Assembly (NCBI GenBank): GCA_016858145.1
Contig: JAEHOE010000058.1
Coordinates: 186,001-250,000, forward strand
Source: Edaphochlamys debaryana
Lineage: Eukaryota; Chlorophyta; Chlorophyceae; Chlamydomonadales
DNA: 64,000 nucleotides
Direction: 5' to 3'
Part shown: one piece after another, positions 52,216 to 62,270 of the stretch
How the letters are laid out: every line of letters starts with the position of its first letter
Position numbering within the stretch: position 1 is the stretch's first letter
Made by a program: the position numbers and the translations under genes
The notes under the pieces: generated by a model
What the model saw: the letters and a program-made list of their open reading frames with translations, nothing else
The model's database searches: none
Told to the model about the DNA's origin: nothing

Positions 52216-55200
52216 TTACGCGGCGGGGCGGCTGGGCTTGACGTGCCAGATGTCCTCGGCGTACTCGCGGATGGTGCGGTCGCTGGAGAACTTGCCGCTG
52301 CCGGCCGTGTACATGATGGACCTAAGGGGGGAGGGGGTGGGAGGGACGGGGAAGGTGGAGGGCAGGAGAAGGAGCCAGAGCAGAAGACATGGTTGACGAC
52401 TCAAGCCAGCTGAAGGCACTGCGGCCTGAACCCGCACGGAAAACAACGTACTCCGCGTCTCGGCCCTGAACCGCGTCAACACCGCCCCAGCTCCTCCCCC
52501 TCCCCCCCCCCACACACGCCCGACCCCCTGGAGCCGCACCTGCGCAGCCACTCGCTCTGGTCCTTGTAGACCTTGTCCACCTCCTCCTGGGCGTCCAGGT
52601 AGGCGGCGAAGTCGTTGGCCACCAGGAACCAGTCGTTGCCCACCTGGGGGGGAGCGGGAGGGAGGGGGAAGCGGGAGGGGGAGGGGGGGCGGAAGCGGGT
52701 GAAGAAGGGGCATTGTGGCGGTAGGAACGTCAGTCGGGGCACAGAAGACGCAGGGCAAGGCACATGTAGTAGAGCACCGTACAATGGCGTTGCTAGCCAG
52801 ATGGTAAGAGGGAAGCGAATTGGTGCGCAGGGGAGCAGTCGTCCAGGAGGATAGGATTCCGCTCGCACCTTCATGTTGTTGACGGAGTCGACGAGGGGCT
52901 TGAAGTAGTCCTTGTCGCCAAACATGCCGCCCTCAATGTCCTTCATGATCTCGTCCCAGCGCGGGTCGGTCTTGAAGTTCTTGCGCTCCTTGCGCAGCTG
53001 GTTGATCTCGTCGGCGCGCACGCCGAACACGAACACGTTGTCCACGCCCGTCTCCTCGGCGATCTCGATGTTGGCGCCGTCCCAGGTGCCGATGATGAGG
53101 CAGCCGTTCATCTGGAACTTCATGTTGGACGTGCCGGACGCCTCCGTGCCTGTACGGAATGGTACGCACATCGGGGGAGATGCATTGGTGAGGCAGGGGG
53201 TAACAACACAGGACGCATGGGGGCGTGCTGGTGGCAGGCGGGGTTCCAGGAGTGGCCGCGGCTGTGATCAAGGTGAAGCCCCAAACGCAGCAGCGTCAGC
53301 TACGCCCTGCCGAGCGCTACGCACCCGCGGTGGAGATGTGCTGCGACAGCTCGGCGGCGGGGATGATGGTCTCGGCCAGGGTGACGTTGTAGTCGGGCAG
53401 GAAGTAGAGCGAGAGCAGGTCCTTGGTCTCGGGGTCCTTGTTGATCACGTCGCCAACGGCAGTGACGAGACGGATGATGCGCTTGGCCATGTCGTACGCC
53501 GACGCGGCCTGCGCACGGAGCAGTACGGCAGGTGCAGTACGGCAACACGTGAGGAAGTGAGGTGCAGGGCACAAGGCGTCGCCCCAGCGTCCTCAGTATA
53601 GCTGCTAGCTCGACGCTTCGGATTTCGCCAGCCGAATCAGGAGCAGAGGGGGGCACAGCTTGACTTTGGCCGCACGCACCTTGCCGCCGATGAGGCACAC
53701 GCGCGGCACGGCCTTCTTGCGCTGCTCCGGGGTCATCTTCTTGAGCTGCTTGTAGCGCCAGATGATGGACAGCACGTTCAGGTACTGGCGCTTGTACTCG
53801 TGAATGCGCTTGATCTGGAGTTGGTGGGGTGGATGGGGTGCGGAGGGAGGGGCGAGGGGATGAGCACGCGGACGGGACGTGCGTTCCTCCTGACTGACAC
53901 AACACCTCTCGTTCCAAGCCGGGCGATACCTAGTGAAAGCGCAGCAGCTGCCAAGTTTGCTAGCTGGCTAGCGTGCTTGCCTGGATGTCGAAGAGGGCGT
54001 TGGTGTTGACCGAGTCGCCGTGGATCTTCTTGATCAGGGCGGCCAGCTTCTCCTTCTTGGCGTGCTTCACGGCCGCCCACTTCTTCTGGAAGGTGGGGTC
54101 CGAGGCGTGGGCGCGCAGGGCGGACAGCTTCTCGGTGTCATTGATCCTGGGGTGGAGGTGGGGGGAAGGGGGGAGGGAGGGGCATGGGCATGGGTGGGCA
54201 AGGAGGTGGTACGAGTGGGCGGTTCTACAGCTAGGACGTCGGTGCGCTTGTGGGCGCACCACGCCGCCATCCCTCGCTCAGCCGCCAGACCCCGGTCCCG
54301 CACCACACCTCCTGCTGCGTGCGTCCCTCTCCCTCCCCGCCCTTCTCTCCATCCCGCCCGCTCCCCAGTCCTCACCACTCGTTGCTGCCCAGCGTCTCGG
54401 TGATGAGCGAGGCCAGCTCGGGGTTGCACCAGGCCAGCCAGCGGCGGGGGGTGACGCCGTTGGTCTTGTTCTGGAACTTGGACGGGAAGATCTGCGCACG
54501 TGCGCGTGGCGCAACGGGTGATGGAGCGTGAGGCGCGAGGATGAGCGACAGAGCGCCAAAGTGGGGATGGGGCCACGCACATGCCAACCTCCACGCTCGC
54601 GCAGAGAACCCCTGCTGTGCACCCTCCGTTGACCTCGCTTTGTCCCCCTCCTGCTTGCGTTTCATCATACACCAAGAACTGCCCTCCGACCCCCCCACCT
54701 GGTAGAAGTCGTTGAGGATCTCGTCCTTGACGATGTTGGAGTGGATGGCCGCCACTCCGTTGACCGCCGAGGAGCCCACCACGGCCAGGTAGGCCATGTT
54801 GACGAGCCTGGGGGAAGGAGGGTGAGGGAAACGAGTAGGTGGGAGCGGGGCTCAGGGAACGAGTCGAAGCCACGGCATGGAGACCCATCACACATCCCGA
54901 CGCTGCCCGTCCCCCGGCTCGTGCGGAGTGCTGCCGCTTACCCCCAGTGCAACAGGCAGAAATGCCCCCTCCGCCTCCGCTCAACAAAACTTCGGCGTTT
55001 CCACGCCCCCCCTTCCCCGCGTACTTCCGCCCCTCTCCCTCCCTCACATCTCCTCCTTGTTCCAGGGGTTCTCGTGGATGATGGACATGGCGGAGATGCG
55101 CTTGGCGCGCTCCTCGGCCTTGAGCTCCTTCAGGTGGCCGCCCAGCCACTTGGTCCAGCCCTCGTTGATCACCTGAGGGGGGGAAATGGGGACGCGGAAA

Positions 55201-58200
55201 GGGTCAGGGGTGCTGCCGAGCCTCCTGGCAAGCCGAGCGCCTTGCTAGAAAGGCAACTGAGGTAACTGAGCGCGTCCCTTGCCGTTAGCCCAACTCCTCC
55301 GCGGGCGCGCGCCCCTGGGCCCTGCTGCATTCCTTGACAGCCCTCCACACACAGGGCAGGATGCCCCCCCCCTCAACGCCTCCGCCCCCTTCCCCCCAGC
55401 CCCACCTCGATGATCTCCATGTGGCGGGGCAGCATCTTGGCCATCACCTTGACCGGCCACTTCTCCAGCGCCTCGGGCATGACCGTGTGGTTGGTGTAGT
55501 TGAGGCACTGGGGGGGGGGGGAAGGGGGGGAGCAGGGGGGTCCTGTTGAGGACGGACGAGGGGACGGGACTGCTGGGGGCGCGGCGACGCAGGCCCCCGG
55601 GGCGCAAGAGCGGGCGTGTCTGCTTGCGCAGGCAACCGCCAGCGCAGAGGGAACAGGCAGCTTACAGGCCGTCAAGCCCCGGGTGCTGAGTTCCGGTGCA
55701 TTGCTCAGGCCTTGGGGCTTCCAGAGCCGTGTCAGCCGTGCGGGACATGCTCCCCCTCCCCCCACCTGTGCGCCCCCCCACCCGCTCCTTGATCTCCTTG
55801 GCCTCGCCCTCCAAAGCAAACTCCTCTCCACTGCATCCCCTCAACCCCCCCCCTCTTCGCAACGCATCCCCAACAACGCCAATACGGCCCTGCACCCCGC
55901 CCCTCCCTCCCACGCGTGGTCCAGAGTCCGGATATGTTGTCTGGAGGCCTCTTGACCCGCGGAACCTATAATCACGACGTATGTGCTCCATAGCGGGCTT
56001 AAGCGCGCTATACCTCGACGCGCTCGAGGCCGCTTCCGAGCACGAACGTCGAGATGACGGTGCCGCCAGGCAACAGATGCAGACCCTCGACCGGGATGCA
56101 CGGGAGCGCGGACCGCAGTTCGTGTGCCCAGCCAAGCGCGTGGGTGACGAGTGAGGTGAGCGCTGGCCAGCTGGGGGCAGTGCCGTTTGGCGTGTATTCT
56201 CCTCTACGCCCGCGCTGCCCTCCAACCGTCCCATGCCCCAGGGGCCTCCAGGGCTCTCCAAAACCTATCAGCCCTCCTACGCAAGCTGCCCCTACGTGCC
56301 CCCCCCATCCCTCCCCTCACCTTGGTGGTGATGGTCCAGGCCGCGTCCCAGTCCAGCCCCTCCACGTCCACCAGCAGCCGCATGAGCTCCGCCACGGCGA
56401 TGGTGGGGTGTGTGTCGTTGAGCTGGAAGCAGGCCTTGTCGGGCAGCAGCTCAAACTTGGTGCCGTGGGTGGCCTTGAAGCGGGACAGAACGTCCTGGGG
56501 GTGGAGGGAAGAGGAGGGGAGGGAACGGTTGGGGGCATTTCAAGTGGGAGGCGAGCTGGATTGGGGCGTGAAGCGCAGGGCCGATGAGACTGGGGGCCCT
56601 CCAGCCACGCCCCCCTCCCCACCTGCAGCGAGGCGCACACGAAGAAGTACTGCTGCTTGAGGCGCAGCTCCTTGCCCTCGGGCGTGGAGTCGTTGGGGTA
56701 GAGCACGGCGGAGATGGCCTCGGCGCGCTCGCGGTCCAGCATGGCCTGGGGGGAAAGGGGGGAGGGAGGAGGAGGAGGCAGGGGGGTCAGGCGAGGTGGA
56801 GGTCATCCCTGGCTACCCATCCCAACCCCACCGCCTATCCACCCGCACCATCCCTCCGCTCACACCCCTGCTGCCCCTGAGTGTCGCTTAACAACAAGTG
56901 TACCAGGCCCCTCTGCTTGCACTCCCCCCACCCCACCCCCAACACCCCCCAACCAGCTGCACCCCACGGCTCCGCCCCCACGGCTCCACCCCCCCTCACC
57001 CGGTCGTAGTCGCCCGCGTTGAAGGCGCCCAGGTCGAACTCGCTGATGGGCTGCGCGTCCCACAGGCGCAGGTTCGAGGTGGTGGGGGTGGAGAAGCCGG
57101 GGATGGGGTTGTCGTAGGCCTGGGCCCACACCTGGAGGGGGGCGACAAAGGCATGGGGGCGAGGGAGGACGGTGTCAGGGTGCGCCAAAGCGAGCCCGGG
57201 CGTCTGTCCACCTCCACCATACCCGCAGCCCCCGGCTCGTGAGCACGCCGCTCCCCTGCACCCTCACAAGCAAACAACGCCCCCCACACGCGCCCACCCT
57301 ACGCATCCTAAACACACCTTCTCCGAGGGCGTCCACACGGTCACCTCCTTGTTGCCGTCCTTCTTGCGCTCCACGCGGCCGCCGAAGCCCACCTGCGGGG
57401 GAGCGGATGCGGGGCGCGGGTCTTGAGCAGGCGGCGTCCCGTGCCCGTGCACCCTGCCCCCGGCGGGGCCGTTGGCTCTGTCTCTGCAACCCAGCGCCGC
57501 TCCTCCCCCGCACAGCTCCAGGCCGCGCCGTGTCCCCTCCCGCGTCCACACACCGCTGCCGACTGCCGCTGTCGGTCCCCGCCAGCCCACGCTTCTGCCG
57601 CGCCGGCCACCCCAGAGCATCGCTTGGGACCTCCCTCTACCAGGCACCCATCCAACAGCTCCGGTCCCCGCCTCCACCCCCTGCCCTTCTTCACACCCCG
57701 CCTCCACGCCCCCTCCCTTCCACACCCTCCCCCCTCCCCCCTGCGCACCTCGAAGCGCAGGCCGTCGCGGCGGATCTCCCAGGGGTTGCCGCTGGTGAGC
57801 CAGATGTCGGGCTGCTCGGCCTGGTAGCCGTTCTTGAGGACCTGGGGTGCAGTGGGGGGGGGGACAGAGAGGGCATGGGGTGGGGGGGAAGGGAGTGCGG
57901 CTTCTGTACGTTCACGGGTGACAAGGGCGGTCGGCTAGCTTCGAATCGCCAAGACGCGTGCGCAGGGCGAGGGGCGGAGAGGTAATTGGGTGTAGTAGGA
58001 GGGGTGAGGGCCGGGTGGTCGCGAGGGCAGCAGACGGCTGGGGGCTGCTCCGTTTGCATGGGCCTTTGCCGCTTTGCTGGCCCTCCGATGCAGGAAACGA
58101 GGCAGCGGTACACCATGACGTGCCACCCTGGCCACGTGGCACCCAAACCCTGGAACCTTGCATCCGTTGACTTCGGCTGTACAAACTGCGTCCCTAGCTG

Positions 58201-59313
58201 CGCTGTTGGCCACTGCGCGTTCCCGGACCACACCGAACCGGCCGGCTGACCTGTTTGCTGGTGATAGCGGATCAGGGCAGAGCATTCACGCCTTTCTCCC
58301 GAACCCCAGTACCCCACCCCCCTCCCCCTCTCCCCCCCCGCAGCCGCCTTTTCCCCCTAGCCGCCCACCCTAGCAACGCTAGAGCCGCACCTGCTTGAAC
58401 ATGCCGTACTTGTAGCGGATACCGTAGCCCCAGCCGGGCAGGTCGAGGGTGGCAATCGAGTCGAGGAAGCAGGCCGCCAGGCGGCCGAGACCACCGTTGC
58501 CCAGAGCGGCATCGCGCTCGGCATCAGCGACCTTCTCCATATCGTAGCCCAGCTGGCGCAGGGCGTCGGCGTACTCGCCCTCAAGACCCAGATTGTAGAC
58601 CGTGTTGGTCAGCGAGCGGCCCATCAGGAACTCGGCCGACAGGTAGTAGATGAACTTGGGATCCTCCTTCCTGCAAGGCGGCAAGTTCGGGGCTGGTCAG
58701 AGCAACACCCTAAAAAGCCGTCAAAGCGATCTGCGGAGGCGGAACCCTGCTCCAAGGCTGGCCGGGCTCGAAGATAGGCTAGCACATTGGCCTATGACGC
58801 CGCCGCAGAGGGCCATGCTGCTACCGGAAGCCGGGGCGTTACGGTATTTGAGTCCCGAGGGAAGAATCGCACTCGGTATCGGAACCCTGGAGAGGCTGCG
58901 ACCTGCACTCGGGCTGAGCTCCAGGCACCCGGAACCCTGGAGAGGCTGCGACCTGCTCGGGCTGAGCTCCAGGCACCCCAGGTGAGGCGCCTACGCGGTG
59001 TCACTCACTTCCAATGCTCGTGTGTCTTGTCGAACGAGTCGATGAGCCTTTCGCGTACACTCCATGCGGTGCCATGGTAGGCGTCTTTGGGGGTTTCGGC
59101 GGCCTCCTTGCCGAAGAGGTACTTGAGCTTGTTGGTGATGTCCCCCGTGGGGGCAGGGGAAGACGACGTAGCCGTCCTCTCGGCCTCCGCCACAGCGCTC
59201 ACGCGAAGGGCACCGCGGCTACGAGCCGGAATGACGTGACGGGCACTCTGCACAGGCACGCCAGAGGCACTTCCCCGGGTGCCGGTCTGCAGACCGCGCA
59301 AGCTCATCGCCAT
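52216..59313 (-). CDS. PHO: Starch/alpha-glucan phosphorylase, plastid-targeted
   Basis: Seventeen exons in phase: 59313-59009, 58670-58391, 57841-57749, 57392-57318, 57131-57000, 56745-56623, 56494-56321, 55507-55406, 55172-55048, 54807-54699, 54491-54376, 54146-53981, 53814-53680, 53508-53325, 53149-52869, 52643-52540, 52321-52216. The product is 869 aa. The first 45 residues or so are a Ser/Arg/Ala transit peptide ([20 protein letters not shown]). Then GT35-family landmarks: [83 protein letters not shown] and the PLP-lysine site [11 protein letters not shown] (Lys717). It catalyses reversible phosphorolysis of alpha-1,4-glucans to glucose-1-phosphate. No long L80-type insertion is present, which is more like the shorter algal plastid isoform. 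Intron 12 has a GC donor (CAG/GCAAGC, 53980-53979). Exon 1 and its upstream region are duplicated at 62.3-64 kb. Confidence 0.96.
55508..56320 (-). other. Longest phosphorylase intron (intron 7), 813 bp
   Basis: Exons 7 (ending ...WTITTK) and 8 (starting CLNYTNHT) join as expected for the family, so nothing coding is missing. A segment at about 56010-56155 stays open on both strands but is not supported as an exon. Confidence 0.6.
58880..58978. repeat. Two-copy tandem repeat (about 49 bp) in phosphorylase intron 1
   Basis: CGGAACCCTGGAGAGGCTGCGACCTG...CTCGGGCTGAGCTCCAGGCACC occurs twice in direct succession. The duplicated intron at about 62310-62365 has one copy plus a short internal repeat (CTCGGGCAGCTCGGG), so the array changed after the segmental duplication. 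Confidence 0.85.
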
Positions 59314-61931
59314 AGCTCAGTCTCCGCGTTTGACTTTGAGGGTCTACCACACGTCAGTACCGCACTGGCTGAGTATCGTATAAGAAGCTGGTGAATGCGG
59401 AGGGGCAGGGACTTTTGTGCGCCTCCGCGAGAGGTGTTGCGCATGCAGTCGTCGTGCAGGGGCGCACACAAGGGCGCACCTCGCGTCCAACGTGAGGCAT
59501 ACATGTAGGCCTTCTCAGCACCTACCGATAGAGCCGCTCAAAACTTGTAGCCCTGCCCTTGGCGTGCACCTGGTGAACGCCCGCTCCTACTGCCCGAAAG
59601 CGTCGCTCTAGTTCTGCTAGGGAATCCTGTGCAGTGCACCTAGCATACGACACGAAGAACAAGGGGGTGATCGACGGTACCTGCGCCCCACAAAGCCCTG
59701 TCGCGCGGTGCCGGCGGTGATCGATGCTTCCCGCCGGCGGCCAGCTTCGTCTCGGCCGTCGACCTCTCGGAGTCGCTGCTGTGTGCACCGCACTCTGGCG
59801 CCGGGAGGTGAACGTGCGTGTGGCGACCCTGTGAGCTGGTCCGTCGTCTCGGCAGCCCTGCCGCTCCTTGCCGCTAGCTGGGCAGTTCCTGATGGTCAAG
59901 CTGGGTGCCCTGCTCCTAGCTTCACAGCCCTGCTACTCGCTCTGGCCGGGGCCCGCTTTCCGCTTGTCAAGTCCAGGTCTGGGCCCACGGGCCTGGCCCG
60001 CAGGCATCGCGGCCCAGGGCACTGAGGTTGGCTTCCGCCGCTGCCCGCTGTCAGCCGTCTGCGTTCATCCCCACGGCAGCGCTGAAGGGATAACGCCGCC
60101 TCAATACTGGTCCAGGCGCCAGGGCGGACAGGGATGCACTGGTGCACACACAGGCGGTATGGTGGGCCGGGGCGTGTGGGGATGCCGCGTGACGCCTTGG
60201 TGCCTCGAGCCTCCGTTAGACCGCACACAGGCATAGCCGCACTCGGCAGGCCCAGGCGTGGCCTACACGCCCGCCTGCAGCCAGGAGATGCTTCGCTACA
60301 ACGGCTCTCAGTACCAGAGGACCCGCACCTCAAAAGGCGTTGCTGCTGCTGGCCTTCGCGGTGATAGCCGCCGCTGAGTTCGCCGCTCACGGTTATGGGC
60401 TGGTGGCGCGCGTTGTCGCCATGGGGTTAGAGCCTAGTCTCGTATTGCTTGTGCTGAGTGGTGTCTGGTGTGTAGCGTGTGGTGTATGCCCTGTTACGCC
60501 CGAGGGCGCATGCACATGGAGCCCGAGGAGGGGGTCTTGCGTACAGGGTCGACTGCTGTCGTGTGCCACGCTTGCAAGATGGCGTCACCAGTCTGGGCCG
60601 GGCCAGTGCACTCCGTGCTGACAGCTGCCAGGCAAGGGCAGCACAATCGGTGTCTCTTGATGCCACCTGACATGGACTGTGCATACAGTGCAGTGCTGCT
60701 AGGATCCCCGGCACTTCTCAGGGCAGAAGTCCGCTCAACGTGCAGGAGCTTCCGCACTTCCTCAACACGATTGGGGGTGAGAGTGCTGTCCGCGCCGTCA
60801 CTCTTGGGCCGTCCTGGGGGGTGAAGCATTTGGCCACATGCGCCGGCTTTCAGGGCTGCCGGTAGCTGTAAAGTGCAGCCCGCTTTGGCACTTCTGCCAC
60901 CGACTAGGGCCCGGAAGTGCAGGGGCCTTCGCACTCTGGCCAACGGAAGATAGCAACGCTGATACAGTGACGAGTGGGAGGGCACCAAACGGGCGCATGG
61001 GGAGCCATCACTCCAAGCTGCCTATGAAGTCCAGGTCCATCTGCATGTCCCACCCAGCTTTCGGTACGTGGCCATGCGCTTGTGACCACCCGTCATGTCC
61101 CCAAGTTGCCAAGCTTCTTAGCACCCGGGCCACAGCACGGGCATGTCAAGGGCTGGCCACATGGAGAGGCTGGCGAGCTGCACTGCTATTCCTTCACGCT
61201 AAACATCCCGTCCGTAGCACCTTGGGGGCCTGAAGGGTCAGGATCCCAGGCCTCACACAGGGTTGGAGCCGTGGAGGTGTTGCTGGCCGGCAACGAATGA
61301 TCGAATGCAGTGATTCGCCAGTCTGAAGGGTTACAATGCTTGGCACAGGAGTGCCTAACCCGCCACCCTCAACCCCAATTTCAGTCCGGCCAAACTAGGA
61401 ACACGTATCTCCGTGGTCCCACCACCCACCAGCATAAGCTTTGTAAGAGGCCCACAAGCATGAAAGCAGCACAATGTGTACAGGGAAGAACAGATGAATA
61501 CCATCAGAGAGTAGCGTCACCACAGTGACACACCAGCGGGCGTATCCCCGCCTATCACGCTTGTCCGTGCTAAACCCCACAACACTATGGAGTCCGAACG
61601 GCGGCGGCATCGCCACCGTGTCCGATGCACATGAATTGAATCAGGATACACTGATACAGAGCGCCTGCTAATCTACAGCTGCAGCTAACGTCTGCAGTCT
61701 TGGTACACAGCCTGCCCTTCATAGCTTGGACTGACTAGCATCTCTCCGTATCTCTTCAGCACAGCGTAAGGTGAGGTACCCCTCTCCCCGCCTGCATACA
61801 CGCACGCCTGCAGGCCCGAGCACGATTCAACCAAGGGAGGAGGGGTCACGGTGGCTCTGTCTGCCCTTACTTTCACCCCCACCGTTCATACTGCTGTGCT
61901 GCCGCCACGCCGCACCGCTGCTTAACCGCGC
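59314..61931. other. Phosphorylase upstream region and neighbouring 3' UTR
   Basis: Contains the phosphorylase promoter/5' UTR (mirrored at 62702-64000) and, further right, the presumed 3' UTR of the 61932-62083 exon. Open frames in 60.1-61.3 kb are short and overlapping; none is supported. Confidence 0.45.
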
Positions 61932-62083
61932 TCAGAAGAGCTTGGCAAGCTGGGCGGCCATGACAGGGTCCGCGGCCTTGCGGTGGCCGCCGAACATTGA
62001 GAAGAACCGCACGGACGCAGCCGTGTTGGTCATGCCGAAGGCAGCCGTGCCCTGGGTGGTGTTCAGGCCGGGGCCATCACCGC
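61932..62083 (-). CDS. Last exon of an unrecognised gene, cut off from its upstream exons by the duplication
   Basis: After a good acceptor (CTTCGTGCAG) the frame reads GDGPGLNTTQGTAAFGMTNT, then AASVRFFSMFGGHRKAADPV, then MAAQLAKLF and TGA (stop 61934-61932): 49 residues after a phase-1 entry. Composition and codon use look coding. A minus-strand TGTAA at 61335-61331 may end the transcript, with a 3' UTR of about 600 nt. No family recognised. In this copy the next upstream exon is a duplicated phosphorylase exon 1, whose phase-2 donor does not match: the join would give Lys-Arg-stop. An intact version with its own 5' exons is predicted to the right of the window. Confidence 0.5.
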
Positions 62084-62270
62084 CTGCACGAAGGGAAGGA
62101 GGAGGCGGGAAAGCAAGGTCAGTCGCTGGTTGGGTAGCAGAAACGTGCACAACGCCGACAGACAGGCAGACAGGCCATGGGTAGCTGCTTGGAGCCGGTG
62201 GACCCGCTTTACGCTTGACCCAAACCCTAGGCCCGGCGCAACAGCCATGACATGTTCTTGGGGGCGTTAC

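Larger units (their letters stand above)
58833..62270. repeat. Tandem segmental duplication, left copy (unit about 3.44 kb)
   Basis: Sequence from 58833 onward (part of phosphorylase intron 1, exon 1, promoter and upstream DNA) recurs from 62271 to the end of the window with few differences. 60601-60620 matches the last 20 bases of the window. If it is a simple tandem duplication, the unit is 58833-62270 and its right end holds the last exon of a neighbouring minus-strand gene. Confidence 0.85.

Noticed and set aside
56010..56155. Minus-strand segment in phosphorylase intron 7 reading [20 protein letters not shown] and onwards
   Set aside because: Exon 7 to exon 8 is a perfect family match without it, and its inclusion would interrupt the conserved T-K...YTNHT region. 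It could be an unproductive alternative exon, but nothing supports that.
60124..61233. Several 70-160-codon frames right of the phosphorylase promoter
   Set aside because: Overlapping frames on both strands, no motifs. Part is duplicated with indels that do not preserve any of the frames.
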